From: Chlorops oryzae
Taxonomy: Eukaryota; Arthropoda; Insecta; Diptera; Chloropidae
Direction of reading: 5' to 3'
NCBI GenBank assembly: GCA_020466095.1
Contig: CM035807.1
Location: 9,484,697 to 9,548,696, forward strand
DNA length: 64,000 nt
The notes under the pieces are model-generated. The model was not told where the DNA came from. It saw nothing but the letters and a program-made list of their open reading frames with translations, and did no database searches. Every line of letters starts with the position of its first letter. Position 1 is the first letter of the stretch. The position numbers and the translations under genes were made by a program. Positions 23,152 to 36,493 of the stretch are shown in pieces.

Positions 23152-24326
23152 GTAATTAAGATAGAAAGATGAAACCAATGCTGACTGATAGCTAATAAAG
23201 CATGGAATCTACACTAAGAAAAATTTTTACGAAAAAAAAAAATTAAAGTTGAATAAATTTTTTCAGTCTAATACCGCTTTTGTACCACTTTCTGGCTTTT
23301 TCTTTTTAATTTCTCCAAGTATTTTCCTTCATAAAAAAAAATTTTGTCCAAAACAAAAGGTAGCTCCTTGAGATATTAACAAAAAGATAAATGCACATAA
23401 ATATCGAAAGTATTAAAATATCCCCTTGAGCTATGCCACATTTACGATTTTGTCAAAACCTCTTTCAAATTATTTACTATTACTGTTTTTAATCATAAAA
23501 TGCCTCGCCTCTTCAGGTCCAGGATTTAACAGTGAAAGCTACTTTCGAAATTTGGACTAAAGAGAATAGAAAACCAGAAGGATATAAGTACTTAAATCAC
23601 TCTTTGATTCTGAGAAAGCGTTTGAAGTGTTACGTTTTTTTATTAGCATCAAAACTTATAATCTCTAGATCCTCTAATAAAGCTTCGCTATTGATGTATG
23701 TACATAAATATGTTCCTTTGAGCAAAAGGAATATATCATTCGTGCAACCTTCATAAATACAAGGACAAGGTCGGAAATGGAAAGCACGATGAAATTCAAT
23801 TATGTCTTCTATACATTTGTGCAATTTTACGCTGTTGCAATAAAATGGAATTCAACATTCATAGTCCTTAGAGCAAAAACAGACACACAAGCAAATTCAA
23901 TCTCCAATCTCCCACAAGAATGACAACATAAAATGTACAATCTCAAGAAAATATTCAGTTGACTTCACACGATGTGCTGTGGGCTACGTCCGGTCCCGGC
24001 TCGGTCCTATAATTCATATCGAAGAGGATGTAAGTAAGTACATGGTGTAGGGAAATCGAGTTGAGGAAATGCTTTCACATTGAGTTAGTTGGCAATTCCA
24101 TTTTCATTACTACATCGTTAAAATTAATTACGTTCAGTGAAGTCAACGTATTGGAACCGCCATTAAAGTATAAAATCCTTCAGATGTTCCGCCTAAGCAA
24201 TGGGATGCAATTTTCCTTAAGGGTCGTGGCTGAAGTAGTTTAAGCCTTTCATTTTTAACACGCTCACTTCATGACGAGATGACTGTTCAGCTGAAGTGAT
24301 AAGCACACTTAAAGGACTTAAGCATT

Positions 24327-24350
24327 ATTATTATTATTATTATTTTTTAT
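24327..24350. repeat. (ATT)n microsatellite
   Basis: Seven or so ATT units in a T-rich context; a similar short run lies at about 35017-35040. Confidence 0.85.
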
Positions 24351-25220
24351 TACTTTAACTGTTGATGGCTGGGTATTTTATTCTTGAATGATGGCACTGA
24401 TAAAAAAAGGGACTTTTTTTTCTTGAATTGAAGGAATGTGTGAGAGAACATTTATCAATTTATTGCGTGATTGTTCATTTAAGTCAAACGTCCTTTTTTG
24501 CTGCTTCTTTTGAAAAATAAACGAAAAAAGCAAACGGAAAAAGTTTTCGTGTAGTCAATAAAAAGTTTCCGATATCGCCATTCCGAAGGACGAGATATTT
24601 TCCGCTGGCTAATATTTGAACAAAATGAAATACGAGCTAAACTCGGACGTGCTAAAATATTTATCTTCACCGATTGATGAGTTTTCGAAGAGAATGTAAA
24701 GAGATTGTTGAGAATTTTTCATGTTCGCGTGATATTAAAGTGATGTGTTCACACAGCTAAGGATAACACACAGCAAGGGATTAGATTATTAATTGGGGAA
24801 ACCGTTTTTAGGTGATACGGATTATATTCATGGTCTTCGTAATTGGATATACGGAAATATTTGGATAATGAATTGCATTATAAAAATATAATTTCTGATC
24901 CTTGGAAGTCTTCTTCCTTTGGCTCCCAATAACACTAGTTTACAGAGCATTTTTTTCTCGTCACATCAAAATGCATCTTTCTTACGAAAATAATGGCAAA
25001 ATAATCCAGCCAACCATATTAGGAGTGTAAGAGGACTGCTGTTCAACTCCTCGAGATAGTGCTTTCCAAAGGCCACAAAAAACCACCGTCTGAGATATAC
25101 GACTGAAAGAGAGTCCAAACAGACTCTTAAGGAGCATTCTAGCAATCGAGAAAGATCAATTTTGAGAAAATAAAAAAACCATAATTTTTTATTTAAAAAT
25201 TTTATATCAAAATAAATGAG

Positions 25221-25559
25221 TTAGGGGCTATTTCCACTACACCGCATTTAGCATTTCCATCTTTAAAGATGCTAGACCCGTTTCCACTGCGTTTCGCATT
25301 TAGCATTTTGTGAAAATTTGAATTTTTGTTCGGAAAAATATTTGAATTCTTTGAAGTAGGCTTTGAAATGTTAAAAATTTGAAGAAAATATCAATGAAAA
25401 CTAGACGGTTTTTAGCATTTTTATCGCATTTTCTCAAGATGCTGAAAAATGCTGTTTTAAGAACAACAACAATTACATGTAATTCAAAGCCGCATTTTTG
25501 AGCATTTTTTAAAAATGCTGAAAAATGCTAAATGCGTCTGTAGTGGAAACAGCCCCTTA
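25221..25559. mobile_element. PIF/Harbinger-type MITE, 333 bp, with TTA target duplication
   Basis: The element 25224-25556 starts GGGGCTATTTCCACTAC and ends with the complement of GGGGCTGTTTCCACTAC. The inverted ends extend about 30 bp through GCATTTAGCATTT. TTA sits on both sides (25221-25223, 25557-25559), the 3-bp TWA duplication and G-rich start typical of PIF/Harbinger. The interior is AT-rich with more copies of GCATTT/AAATGC and no coding capacity. Confidence 0.85.
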
Positions 25560-28283
25560 GTCGTTTTGATTGCGTATACATAATATACGTATAACATTGC
25601 TCATACGTCGGGTGGGAAGGTCTGGTATTTTATAGGTTTTTGTATATAAAAAGTGTGTTGAGTTGCTTGAAATGGCAAAAATATTGCATAATGTATCGTG
25701 AAAAAAGAAAACCGCTAAGAACTATGTCGATAAATTTGCGCAAGAACTACAAAAAAGGGCATAAAACAGCAAAAAGTGGCGAAAATCTATGAAAAATGGG
25801 GAAAAAAATCATGAAAATAGGCTAAAATGTTGATTTTCTCAGTTGAAATGTATGTTGCGATGGTCGAAATAGTAATTCCGAGCCGTGTAAATATAACAAA
25901 AAAAGTTTTGAATACAGGAAAAGCGACTGAAATGGGTTTAGATGGGCTGAAAATTGTCAAAAATCGACAAATTGACCGATTCAAACAAAACGCTATAAAT
26001 TTTTCCCAATGAGCCAATTTGGCACTTTCATGGATGCAGTAATAGTAGTCAGGGGGCTCACCCAAACACATACATATATGGTTTTCACGTTAGTATCATT
26101 TTACAACTTCCACAGTGTAATTATTTGTAAGCTAGTGTAATTGATTGCGATTACCATGATCCCTCTAGTTTTCCCCTTAAATGTTTTCGAATTAATTTTT
26201 CTACACTGTTCTTAACATTCACTTTCGCATATCACTTCCAAGCCATCAAAATCACGTTTCGGCAGGTACATAGAAATATTACATCACTTGTGACATCAAA
26301 AAGCTGAAACCATAGCTTTATGTGCGCCCCGGGAAGTATGCAATACATTGTTGAGAAAAGTTTGCGCTTTCTTCTTCATACACATGTACATACGTATGTT
26401 TGTGCGGTGTCAGGTAGAAAATTTGTAATCCCAACAGGAATTGTTACATTACCACCTTAACACTATCTAAATAAAGAATTAAGGCACTTATTTTAAGGGA
26501 TATTTACAAGTTAAATCACAAGTCAAATGGCAAGAGATACCACTCAAGTGCTTTCTTCGAAAAAGGTAATGTTGACTCAGGACCTGATGGAGACATTTCC
26601 TGTTAAGGTTTTTATTTTGTTTACGCATACAGATGAGCGTTGACATTGCTCTATGGGGTTATTCGAAGCTAAATTGAGTTCGAAAATAATCATGAAAGTA
26701 AATCATGCATGTAAAATGTGTCTCGGCACGAGACAAGATGGAGAAGATGTGGATAAGATATGTCCTTTTATTTATCATCGATCGGATTTTCTTTCGAGTA
26801 ACCTGAATGTGTTAAATTCGGTATTACGATTAAATCTGATTTGGGCAAAAGGACAAAAAAGTCGATCGAACCTCTTTAAGCCTCTTAAGCTTATATGTGT
26901 ATAAGCTTGAGCTTATCGGAAACTCCCATCTTGACGAAATGGCGGGAATCCCACTTAAATCGTTTAAATTGAATAATGAAGTTCTATTTAAGAGGGTTTA
27001 GTTTTTTTTATATTTTTTTTATGCACCTTTAATAGGCAGATGATAGAAACTGAAAGGATATTATATATATTAAATCATATCCTTTATTTCTTCTTCTTAT
27101 TTATTTGTGATTTTGTCTGCTAAGGAAATGGAAAATGTGTTTTTCTGACACCCAAGACAACAAGTTAACCTTGTCTTTTGCAAGTCATGCGCGGTGTATA
27201 AGACAAGTTGAATTTCAGCCCCATTCGCCTTGACTGAGAACATTAATTGCTAGAAAACACAAGCGAAAAACCATAACAACAGCCACAAAACTTGCAATAA
27301 AAAAAAATAATAAAAAAATAAATAAATAGAGAAAATAATAATAATACGGGAAAATGAACACTTTTATCGATTCATCGCACGTAAATTGTTGGGTGAAAAT
27401 CTTACGCTTCTTTGAGTGAAAATGTCTTATCTAAAAGTGGATTCAGCAAGGAATCAATTTGAAAAACAAAAAGTTTACTTAATTCTTGAAGTTGTTGCAA
27501 TGCAAAAGGGAAATGGAAAATGTTTCTTTTTTTGAGAAATTGAAGCAAAAATATATCATACACAATCCCTCATTCGATATCCATGAGTCTCTTTTGCATT
27601 GCTATCCTGTTTAATGGAATCGTTTATCTCGGAAAATATTTTATGCAAAAACGATGCTTTATCCCATATCCGGGGGTTTTTTTTTTTGTTTTTTGTTTTA
27701 TTTTGTACGTCCACAATACACAGAGCTATGCTTATATACGTATGAACGTGTTCTGAATGCATAAAAAGGAATTTAAATCAATAAGGCAACTGAAGGGAAA
27801 TCGTTGCGGAGATAGTTTGGGTTCTGTTTGGGAGGGGGCCCGTAGGAGTCCTGCTTGCTTATAAGCTTGAAACAATTTTCCAAGGTGCTGTATGTAATTT
27901 TGAATTGAATATGTCCTCTCAGTACCCCATCATTCTACGTCTCTGGCAGGGAATATTAAAGTAGTTCGAGTGCTCGGAAACTGTAAGCAACAAAAAATAT
28001 GCTTTAGGGAAATGAAAATTTTTCGAAGGTATGATCAAAGAAAATTTACATTTCTATTTTTTTTTCTGGTTATTAAGTAGTTGCTTTAATTCAATAGAAG
28101 CAGTTTGAATTCTAAAATGTGAAAGGAGTGCTCGAAATGAGCAGTATTGCGTTATTAGGGGCAGGGGAATTTGGTGATCCAAATAGGGTTTTAATATAGG
28201 TAAATGGATCATCAAAGAATGAAAATCCCATTTTTTGATGGTTAAACCGAAATTAAGGTATAGCATATGTGCTACGGTTTTAA

Positions 28284-28682
28284 GAGAAATCGACTGGAGA
28301 TTCGGAAAAAAATTAGAAAACCATGTGCTAATAGGACATTTTTCATACCAAAATGGTTCTCAAAGTATAAAAAATTAAATTTTTTTCAGAAATTTTGAAT
28401 TTGACCGTTTATTTTTCCCTTAATGGCTCAAATTTCTATCATCAATTAAATTTTTCCTAAAAGCCCATACAATTGGCTTTCAAACCTCATTAAAATTTTT
28501 TCTCTACGATAAACCATTATAGTGGGAGAATTTTTTTCTCGAACTTCCTGCTTAAAAACTTTAAGGCCCTATAACTCCTCAGGAGGGCATTTGCAACCCC
28601 CATCTCCGATACGATTTTTTGTTCATCTTGGCCTCCTCTACCATTCCTATAAAAAAAGCATTTCCGCACGGGACACCCTGTA
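28284..28682. mobile_element. Second copy of the CGGGACACCCTGTA-ended repeat (left-truncated)
   Basis: Collinear with 17416-17808, same strand, including CATACCAAAATGG, TTTGACCGTTTATTTT, GTGGGAGAATT, CATAACTCCTCAGG and TTTTTTGTTCATCTTGG, and ending CGGGACACCCTGTA. The inverted left end present at 17217 is missing here. Confidence 0.75.
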
Positions 28683-29387
28683 TAGATAGTGTCGTTAAAA
28701 AAATTCTTGAAATCAATTGTAAAGACATAAACAAACTCTCATTATTTGTGTGTACGTCAGAAAAATTGCATTTTTTCATACACTTTTCTGAACTCTTTGT
28801 TGAAATCCTTCCGGCGAAAAGGAAATCTAGTCAAGCTCTGATTGATTTAACGAAATTATTTCACTTCTGAAATCAACTTGTGACCATCAGTATATAAATG
28901 GAATGAATATTGACCACAATGGAATAAAGAACGTTCGCTTTACTCGTGCTCGCTTCCCACAATAAATAATGACATTTCGAAGGATATCCATTCAGCAGAG
29001 ATAAGTCCTTGCCAGAAATAAAACTTTTCAGAGCGATAATGCGTAAACTTGCATCTTTTTTTTCATTCAACTTTCGATATAAAAAGATTTTGCAGGCTAC
29101 AAGGACAATTCTTATGGATAAATAGAGACTGTAACTTTCGGTTTTATGGCGCACTGTAAAAAGAAGGATAATTTAAGGATAATTGAATGAATTTTCCGAA
29201 ATGGAATTCAATTTATATCAAATAAAAAGATCTAAAAAAAAAGGTATTAAATCCTCACAAATGCCACATTTTATCAACAAAAATGAAATTCGAACTAAGT
29301 AAATGGTGGATTTTAGGTCAGTTGGGACAGACATTTTGATACCCTAATTTTTTTAAATTCAATTCAGAAGTAATTATCTCTTTAATG

Positions 29388-29566
29388 GACCGAATGAACA
29401 GCACACAACCTCGATTACTTTGTGTTGTAGTGGTAGGCGTCCAACTCTACAAAACGGCTACGCTCGAATAAAAGTATAGTAGGATTGTATATGAGGTCGT
29501 GTGCGTTACCGCCTACGAAGTGTGTTACAGTTCATCGCCTCTGTTAACAGCATTTTCGCCGCTGGG
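29388..29566 (+). repeat. Dispersed 175-bp repeat, copy 2
   Basis: Partner of 22976-23151. The sequence on either side differs between the two copies, so the shared block is a mobile or duplicated unit rather than part of a longer local duplication. Confidence 0.75.
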
Positions 29567-29755
29567 ATCTTTGGAATAGCAGACGTTCCGTGGAGTTCTG
29601 AGTATGCCCAAGTGATACCTAATCTTATACTTTGTAGATATCTGGATATGACTGTAGATCAAGCCAGCAGACTGAAGGATTAATAGTTTCCGGAATAAAT
29701 ACTACTACCTACCAACCTACTGCGCACCTCAAATTGAGTAATCCTTTTTTTTCGG

Positions 29756-30047
29756 TACAGTAGTTTTGCTATATAAGAAACTCGTATATAAGAAAAACCC
29801 GCCTTTAAGAAACCAAAAACTCTTTTTGTATGGAAAAATTTTTTATATAAGCAGCTTGGTTTTTCTAAAAAATTTAACACCCCTATTTTCAAATATCGGT
29901 AGTTTATATAAGAAAAAATTTTCATACAAACGGTTATTTTTTTTATAAGAAAATATTTTCCTATAAACGGGTTCTTATATAAGAAAAAACCGGATATAAG
30001 AATGAATATCTTGAAAATCGACTTTCTCATATAGCCAAACTACTGTA
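29756..30047. mobile_element. Pogo/Tc1-type MITE, 288 bp, with TA target duplication
   Basis: The element 29758-30045 begins CAGTAGTTTTGCTATATAAG and ends in the complement of CAGTAGTTTGGCTATATGAG. TA flanks both sides. CAGT ends with a TA duplication are typical of the Tc1/mariner/pogo superfamily. The interior repeats TATATAAGAAAAA on both strands, so the whole unit can fold. No transposase. Confidence 0.82.
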
Positions 30048-32031
30048 TTGCTTTTAAATATATTTTTATCAGTTCTTACCAAGCGGCGCAAATGCTCATT
30101 ACAGAACTGAATACTTTTTAAATAAGTACCTATTTAGCAGTCAGTATGCCACAATGAATCGATTACAAACCTGATTACTTTCCATAAGCAAAGTTACTTG
30201 TAAACAAATAAGTATTCTACTGGTGAATACGTGTCGCACGTTTATTACATTGGAGTATACGAGTACCTATGCGGGATAAATCCATAGTCTCAAAAAACAC
30301 CTCAATACAACCCTGAATACAATAGCAGCGAAGGTAATCTATTACATGTATGCTTTCGGTTATGAACTTTGTAGGGGCAACCCATTAAGCAGTGCGCCGC
30401 TGCCTTTTCTACACGTACTCATATTCAGTAACGTGCTTTAGAAATTTTGAGAGCTAAGTATAATGAACAAGGTTTCACTTTAATGGAAATACAATTCAGT
30501 ATTCCTTCGTTACCTATTCCCCGTATATACCTAAGCATTCAAAAATACATATACCATTCTTCTGTGAACTCAGACCTATTCATTGTACCTAACCATTTCT
30601 CGCTTTCAAGCATGGAATTTGCCTTCATTTTCGATGGAATTTTGATCCGGAGAATGTTGTGCAGAAAATTTCGTCAAACAATTTAAATATTGTCTTTAGC
30701 CATCTTAAACGTCAATCCTCATCAAAAGTGTTGATAGTACTGCTTTTGAAATGTACCCTTTTCATGTGCATGTCGCACACAAAGTTGAAAAGCTTTATTC
30801 TTTTATTTATTTCTCAAAACAATTTTCGTCGCGATTGTGTATCCTCCAATTTGTTCACACTCTATTTTCCTGTTACACAGTTAACCCGACATCCCTGGCC
30901 TGAGAATCGGGACTCTAGTTCTATATCCGTCGGAAATGTTTTTGTCTTGATTTTATCGTCGCTTTTTTTTTCAAACTTTTCCTAGTTCACACACACACCC
31001 AGAGCCTATACAATCATGCACACACATTCACTCAAACGTTATCGTGTTATGTTGTGCAGAATTTTCATTGAAAAAAAAAAAAAAAATTATATATTTAACC
31101 ATTGAACAATTCATTGAACGTTATGTACCTATTCAACGTAAGCATATATATGGACAAACGTTTGTACATACATTCGTATGGAATTTAGGGAAAATTTTTT
31201 TCCCCTCGTAAGGAATGTCATAAGACGGGTGTTGGCTTCGCATATCCTTTATTTTTTTTTTTTTTTGCTCATCATTGACTGACAACGGCCATCTAAAACG
31301 TAGCTACGGATATAGATTTTTACTGAAGCATGCGTACGGGAATGTTGGTAAGATGGGAGGACATACTTTCAAATTTGCTATATCAGGTTGATTGACGTTA
31401 ATTTGATGCTTTCCGACGAAACAGAATACAAATACAAATGTGAAAAGGGTAGATTTTCGTATCGTTCGATAGAAGACATTTGATGTCCAGGCCAAAAGAT
31501 CAGGGAAAATCAAGTCATTTTCGTGTGTGTGCGTGTGGTTACAAATGTCAAGAATTTATATGAAGACATTTGCTTCGATTGAATTTAAATTGCATATGAA
31601 TCGAAGGCTCTGAGAATTGAGATTGTTTGCATAAAATTACATTAGTTATCCGAGAAAATTTATTCCATTTTAAATTGTATGTGTGTTAACGTTTCCTTTG
31701 TTACGCGATAGCTATCGCAGTTCCCTGGTCGAACGTGGGCGATTGATTTGACATTGAAGATGTGGGAAGACAACATCGAAAAGCCATTGGATTTTTCAGT
31801 GTAAACAACAGAATTGAGAGTTGAATCGAGAGCTTACTCTTTTTTATTCTCTTGTCGAACACAACAGACTGCGCATTTAATGGAATGGGGATTCGTTTAA
31901 GAAGACGGGAAAGGACCTTGAAACAAGGTCGACAGCTCTTTGCATTATTCCCGTATTGTATTTTAAAAACTTTATGAAGCACAATACGGGAAACGACTGT
32001 TTTAAGCCAATTATTATTTATATAATTACGA

Positions 32032-32425
32032 GAACGGGAGAGAAAGTGGTAGAGAGCGAGAGAGGGAGAGAGAGAGTGAAAGAAAGAGCGAGAGAGTGAA
32101 AAATAGAGCGAGAGAGTGAGCGAGAGAGTGAAAGAAAGAGAGATTGAGAGACAGTGAGAGAGAGTGAGAGAGAGAATGAGAGATAGAGAGATAGAGCGAG
32201 AGAGTGAGAGATAGAGCGAGAGAGTGAGAGATAGAGCGAGAGAGTGAGCGAGAGTGAGAAAAAGTGAGAGAGAGAATGAGAGATAGAGAGTGAGAGAGAG
32301 AGAGAGAGATAGAGTGAGAAAGAGTAAGAGAGAGAGTGAGAGATTGAGCGAGAGATAGAGCGAGAGTGTGACCTAGAGAAAAAGGGAGTGAGAAAAAGTA
32401 AGAGAGAGCGAGAGAGATTGCCAAA
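32032..32425. repeat. GA-rich minisatellite (purine strand is +)
   Basis: About 390 bp almost purely of GAGAGAGTGAGAGATAGAGCGAGAG-style units, with variable T and C interruptions. It produces Ser/Leu-rich open frames on the minus strand that should not be read as proteins. Such tracts can bind GAGA factor in flies, which is only a possibility here. Confidence 0.9.
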
Positions 32426-32721
32426 TGAAAACCTATAAGCCGCAAAGCCCACCAAATACTCTATGGTATAAATTATCTCCCACTTCTTAAGCATATCATA
32501 CTAAATGTCTAGTCGGATTTGAAATATACTTCATTTATTAATAACATATTTTCATAAAAAAACAAAAAAATTAAATTTAAGTTTAAAAATTGAAAACAAA
32601 TTAAAGTGAAATAGTGAAAGTTTGTGGCTCGTTGTATGCAAAATTGTTGTGAAGCTTTCTCGTTTATCTTCGCTGTTTTAAGAGGTGCGTACATACAAAC
32701 ATTGCGTATAGTATTTGGAAT

Positions 32722-32846
32722 AGTAGTGGTATTCAAGCAACAGTGCAAACGCAGTGTGCAATATTTGCACTTGTCAAATTGCGTACAAAAAAAGCAGTGC
32801 AAATATTGCACACTGCGATTTGCACTGTTGCTTGAATACCACTAGT
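32722..32846. mobile_element. 119-bp near-perfect hairpin MITE with AGT duplication
   Basis: 32725-32843 consists of two arms of about 48 bp (AGTGGTATTCAAGCAACAGT and on) separated by about 22 bp, nearly perfectly complementary. It is flanked by AGT on both sides (32722-32724, 32844-32846). The ends match those of the longer element 61359-61608. A 3-bp duplication points to a PIF/Harbinger-like mechanism, but the family is not identified. Confidence 0.85.
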
Positions 32847-32924
32847 ATGTCACTTTTGCAGCATTTGATCGGATTTACGGTTTTAATGTACAAGATTTTT
32901 CTCGTTGGGGAGGGACACGCTACG

Positions 32925-32965
32925 AGAGAGAGAGATATAGAGAGAGAGAGAGAGAGAGAAAGAAA
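32925..32965. repeat. GA microsatellite
   Basis: GAGAGAGAGATATAGAGAGAGAG-type run of about 40 bp, a short echo of the 32032-32425 tract 500 bp away. Confidence 0.85.
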
Positions 32966-35900
32966 AACACCCATCATTACCCGCACATCCCACGGCAGCA
33001 CTCATAATTTGTCCATTGTACTGACCCAAGATGGCATACACTTTTCAGAGACTTCCTCGTTCTATGATTAAACCTAATGAGGTCCCTGAAAGATAGGGAA
33101 AGAGAATTCTTTCCATACAAGTCGCTCGTACCGAAGACCCGCAGTCTGCTTCGCGTGAAAGCAGGACAGTGGAACCGGTAATGCTCCGCTGTCTCCTCAT
33201 CCTCTCTTCATCAAAGCTTACTTAATATATTTTTTTTTTTATTTATATAAAATTATTACAAAAATTATTCTGCAGACAAGGCGCATTTAAGGTTCATTTA
33301 GTCTAGACTCATCATTATTTAACTTTTATTTTTCTTCATTCTCTAGATTTTTTTTTGTACTTAATTTAATCTTTAAATTTTTATTTAATTTTTTTCTAAA
33401 AAATTGTTTTCTTGGATTGTCAATTTGCTTCGTATGCGGTAAATGCGTGTTCCTATCCCATTAAAGGGTAAGGGATATCAACTGTCTTCGCATTGTTCTA
33501 GAGAATATAAAGTAATCGTAATATTTTTTAGGAGTCTCTAGTCACAAAAGGATACAGCATTGATCTCCTTCACTATTAAAAACCTTCTTCCAGTATCCTA
33601 ATGCTGATGTCAAAATATCGTTTTTAGATAGATAGTCCCGCTTGTTGTAGCTTGATGTCGAGTTCGCTTAGGAGTTTTATTATTTTGTTCATTAATGGAA
33701 GTGAAATGAATATATCGTGCTTTGAAGAGATCTTGGCTCGTATGTATAAAGATGAGATCAGACCTTTTTCTTGAGTTTTTGAGCAATTGCTTAGTTTGAT
33801 ATGCAAGAAGAATAATTATCCTATGAGCTTCAAATTGGGTATTTAAGCTTTATCTCGATTGACTCAAGTCAGAGATCCATCTCATTTTTATGCATATGAG
33901 CCCTTGAGTGACTCGAACTTGTTGACGTAAATATTCTTCAACATCATGGCAATGTCGGGCCCCACTGACTAAATCAGTCATATGAACGTCATAAATTTGA
34001 TAAGCAATCGAAAATTATTTTTGTACAATTGAATCAAAATATAAAATAAATAATTTGTCAATGAAGTCTTATCAAATCTTATCGGAGTAATCGTCGTTAC
34101 GTTTAAACGATTCATTGGCATTGCATAAAGATAGCTAGAGCCAATGACATTGGGAAAATACGTCACCAGGCATATTTTTAGTAGTTCCATTGAGAATTCA
34201 CTTAGGTTTAGGTATCCACTATTTATTCTGTTTATCAAAAACGTTTTTACTCAGTCGCATCAAAGGGCTTCTTAAATCGTCACTGGTTCATAAATTTATT
34301 GTTTCTTAAGTTCGTTTTCACCGATTTTATAAAAATGAATAAAAAATTTAATTGTGCATAAAATTCCAACAAAGAACACGAGGTGAAAAGCTCAAAATCT
34401 TCAAGGTGTTTGCTTAGCCTGGAGTGATTTTTCCTTAATGAGTGCTTTAAAGTTCAAGGAGTTTATCTGAAGGATGGTTTTAGTGATCAAATTTTAGTGG
34501 TGCAAGAAATATAATAAAGTGTTTAAGATTTTAATTTGAAACATTCAAAGCCAATCAATTGTCGCATTGTGAAACAGGTCATCAATTGAAATAATATATT
34601 CCTTATTCCTTTGTCGTATAGATTGTCATAACGCTTGTCAAGTTTTGCCTCGTTTAAAAGAAATTTTGTATTTAATACAGTCAAACATCCGTAACACGAA
34701 TCACAATTATTATTAGAAGTCTATCATGTTAGGAAACAAACGATGTTAACTTCTGATTCAATGTCAAGTTTGTATTGATTTTTGAATTTAAATGAATAAA
34801 TTAAATCTCAATCTAAGTGAAGTAAGGAAAGACTGGCTATTTTACTTACATTTCCCTGTCAGAAATGTCAAAAATGAAAGAATTTTTTCAAATAAGAAAA
34901 CATTAATGTGACACATGTCACTTGCCGTGAAAGAGGAGTTTCCCACACCTTCGGTGTTCCTAACCTTTTTCAAAAACACGACCCAAGTCTTCCACTGTCC
35001 GACATTGTGCCTTTTTTATTATTATTATTATTATTATTTATTTACTCAGCTACAAGATATTATAAGGACCGTTTTCTCATCATTTTTTAATTGTAAGTTA
35101 AATTATCCTCATGATAATTTCATACAAATTTTTTTAATAAGTCAAAGAAATTGAATTTTAACTGGCAGATAGAGCTTAAAAGTAGGATGAGAAAACGGCC
35201 TTAAATCTATTAGCTAAGGACAAAAATTTCATTTGACTTCATTTCAAAAGAAATCTTCTCGCGTCTGAAGGAATCTTTTCTTCCTCCGACTCTGTTCAAA
35301 AATATTTCCTTTCTCGATTACATATTAAAAGATTTGATTATTCAAAAAAAAAATTCTTTTGGGCCCCTATGCCGAGTGTTAGAACGAAGAAATAACTATA
35401 TTTTTATTCAGATCAACTCTATCGCATTTATCAATGAAGCGAAATTAAAAGATTCCACTATCGCGCGGTTTGCCTTAGAGCCTCATTTCTATCGGATTTT
35501 CAAATTGTTTTTTTTTTATTGATATTTTACTTCAAAAGGTTTTAATTGCGAAGAGAAAACAATTTTAATTAAATTTTGTGGCTAGAATTGTTTTATCTAC
35601 TCGTTTACCAGCTAAAAAAATAAATAAAACTAATTGCTTACACTAATCAGTGTCTGGCACTTTAATTGAGAATACAAACGTCAACGAAATAACCAGGGGG
35701 ACGCGGGACGTAGTATGGTATGGTCTATGGGGCTTTTCCGAAACGTTAACTGATGTAGAAGGGAGATTTCGAAAAATTTATAGGGAACAGTTTCACTGGC
35801 TTGCAGCCATTTTTCTCAGTAGATGTTAATAAAATTTTCCCCATGGACTTAGGCCTTCCAAACACGAAAAAAATTTAAAAAAAATTTTTTTTTATGGAAT

Positions 35901-36002
35901 TGGTTTTTAAAATATTAGTTTAACAAAAAAGTGTTTTTAACCCTCTAACGCATAAGGGGAAAATTTTGTTCCCATATAAATGTTGTAAATAGTAGGTAGA
36001 GG

Positions 36003-36493
36003 CGAAATCGATTGTAACAGACCCGGTTATATTAGAGTGGACAAAGCCTCCGGTCCCTCCGAGTGTACTGGGAACAATGCATAGGAATTCGTATATAGCA
36101 GACATCGCTTCTAGTAGACATATCGCTTATAAAATACACGCTTGAAATTCCCCACAGCCCGACATATCCTTTGTAACAGACAAATGACTGATTCCTTTGC
36201 ATACGACGTATACAATGTACTGTTACATTTTGTTTTTGTGCACAATGGTTTTGTTGTGATCCATACATACCTACTTAATACTAACGTAAGGCGGCCAACT
36301 GTCCCAAATTCTGGGCCAAAAAAGTTTATCGGGCATAAATGCCAATAACAGAATGTCTGCTATAGATGATATATGTATCGAATCGTATATAGCAGACTGT
36401 CTTCTATATCCGATATATTCCTTTAATAGAAATCGTATACAACAGCCAGATTTTCCGGTCCCTTGAAGTCTGTTATAAACGATTTCAACTGTA
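36003..36493. mobile_element. Decayed pogo/Tigger-like MITE candidate
   Basis: GAAATCGATTGTAACAGAC at the left and the complement of GAAATCGTTTATAACAGAC at the right (36468-36488) form imperfect inverted ends. The right end closes with CAACTGTA. Internally GTATATAGCAGAC occurs at about 36091 and 36388. The left outer end is eroded, so the boundary and TA duplication are uncertain. Confidence 0.5.

Noticed and set aside
32018..32494. 158- and 139-codon Ser/Leu-rich minus-strand frames
   Set aside because: Translation of a GA minisatellite.
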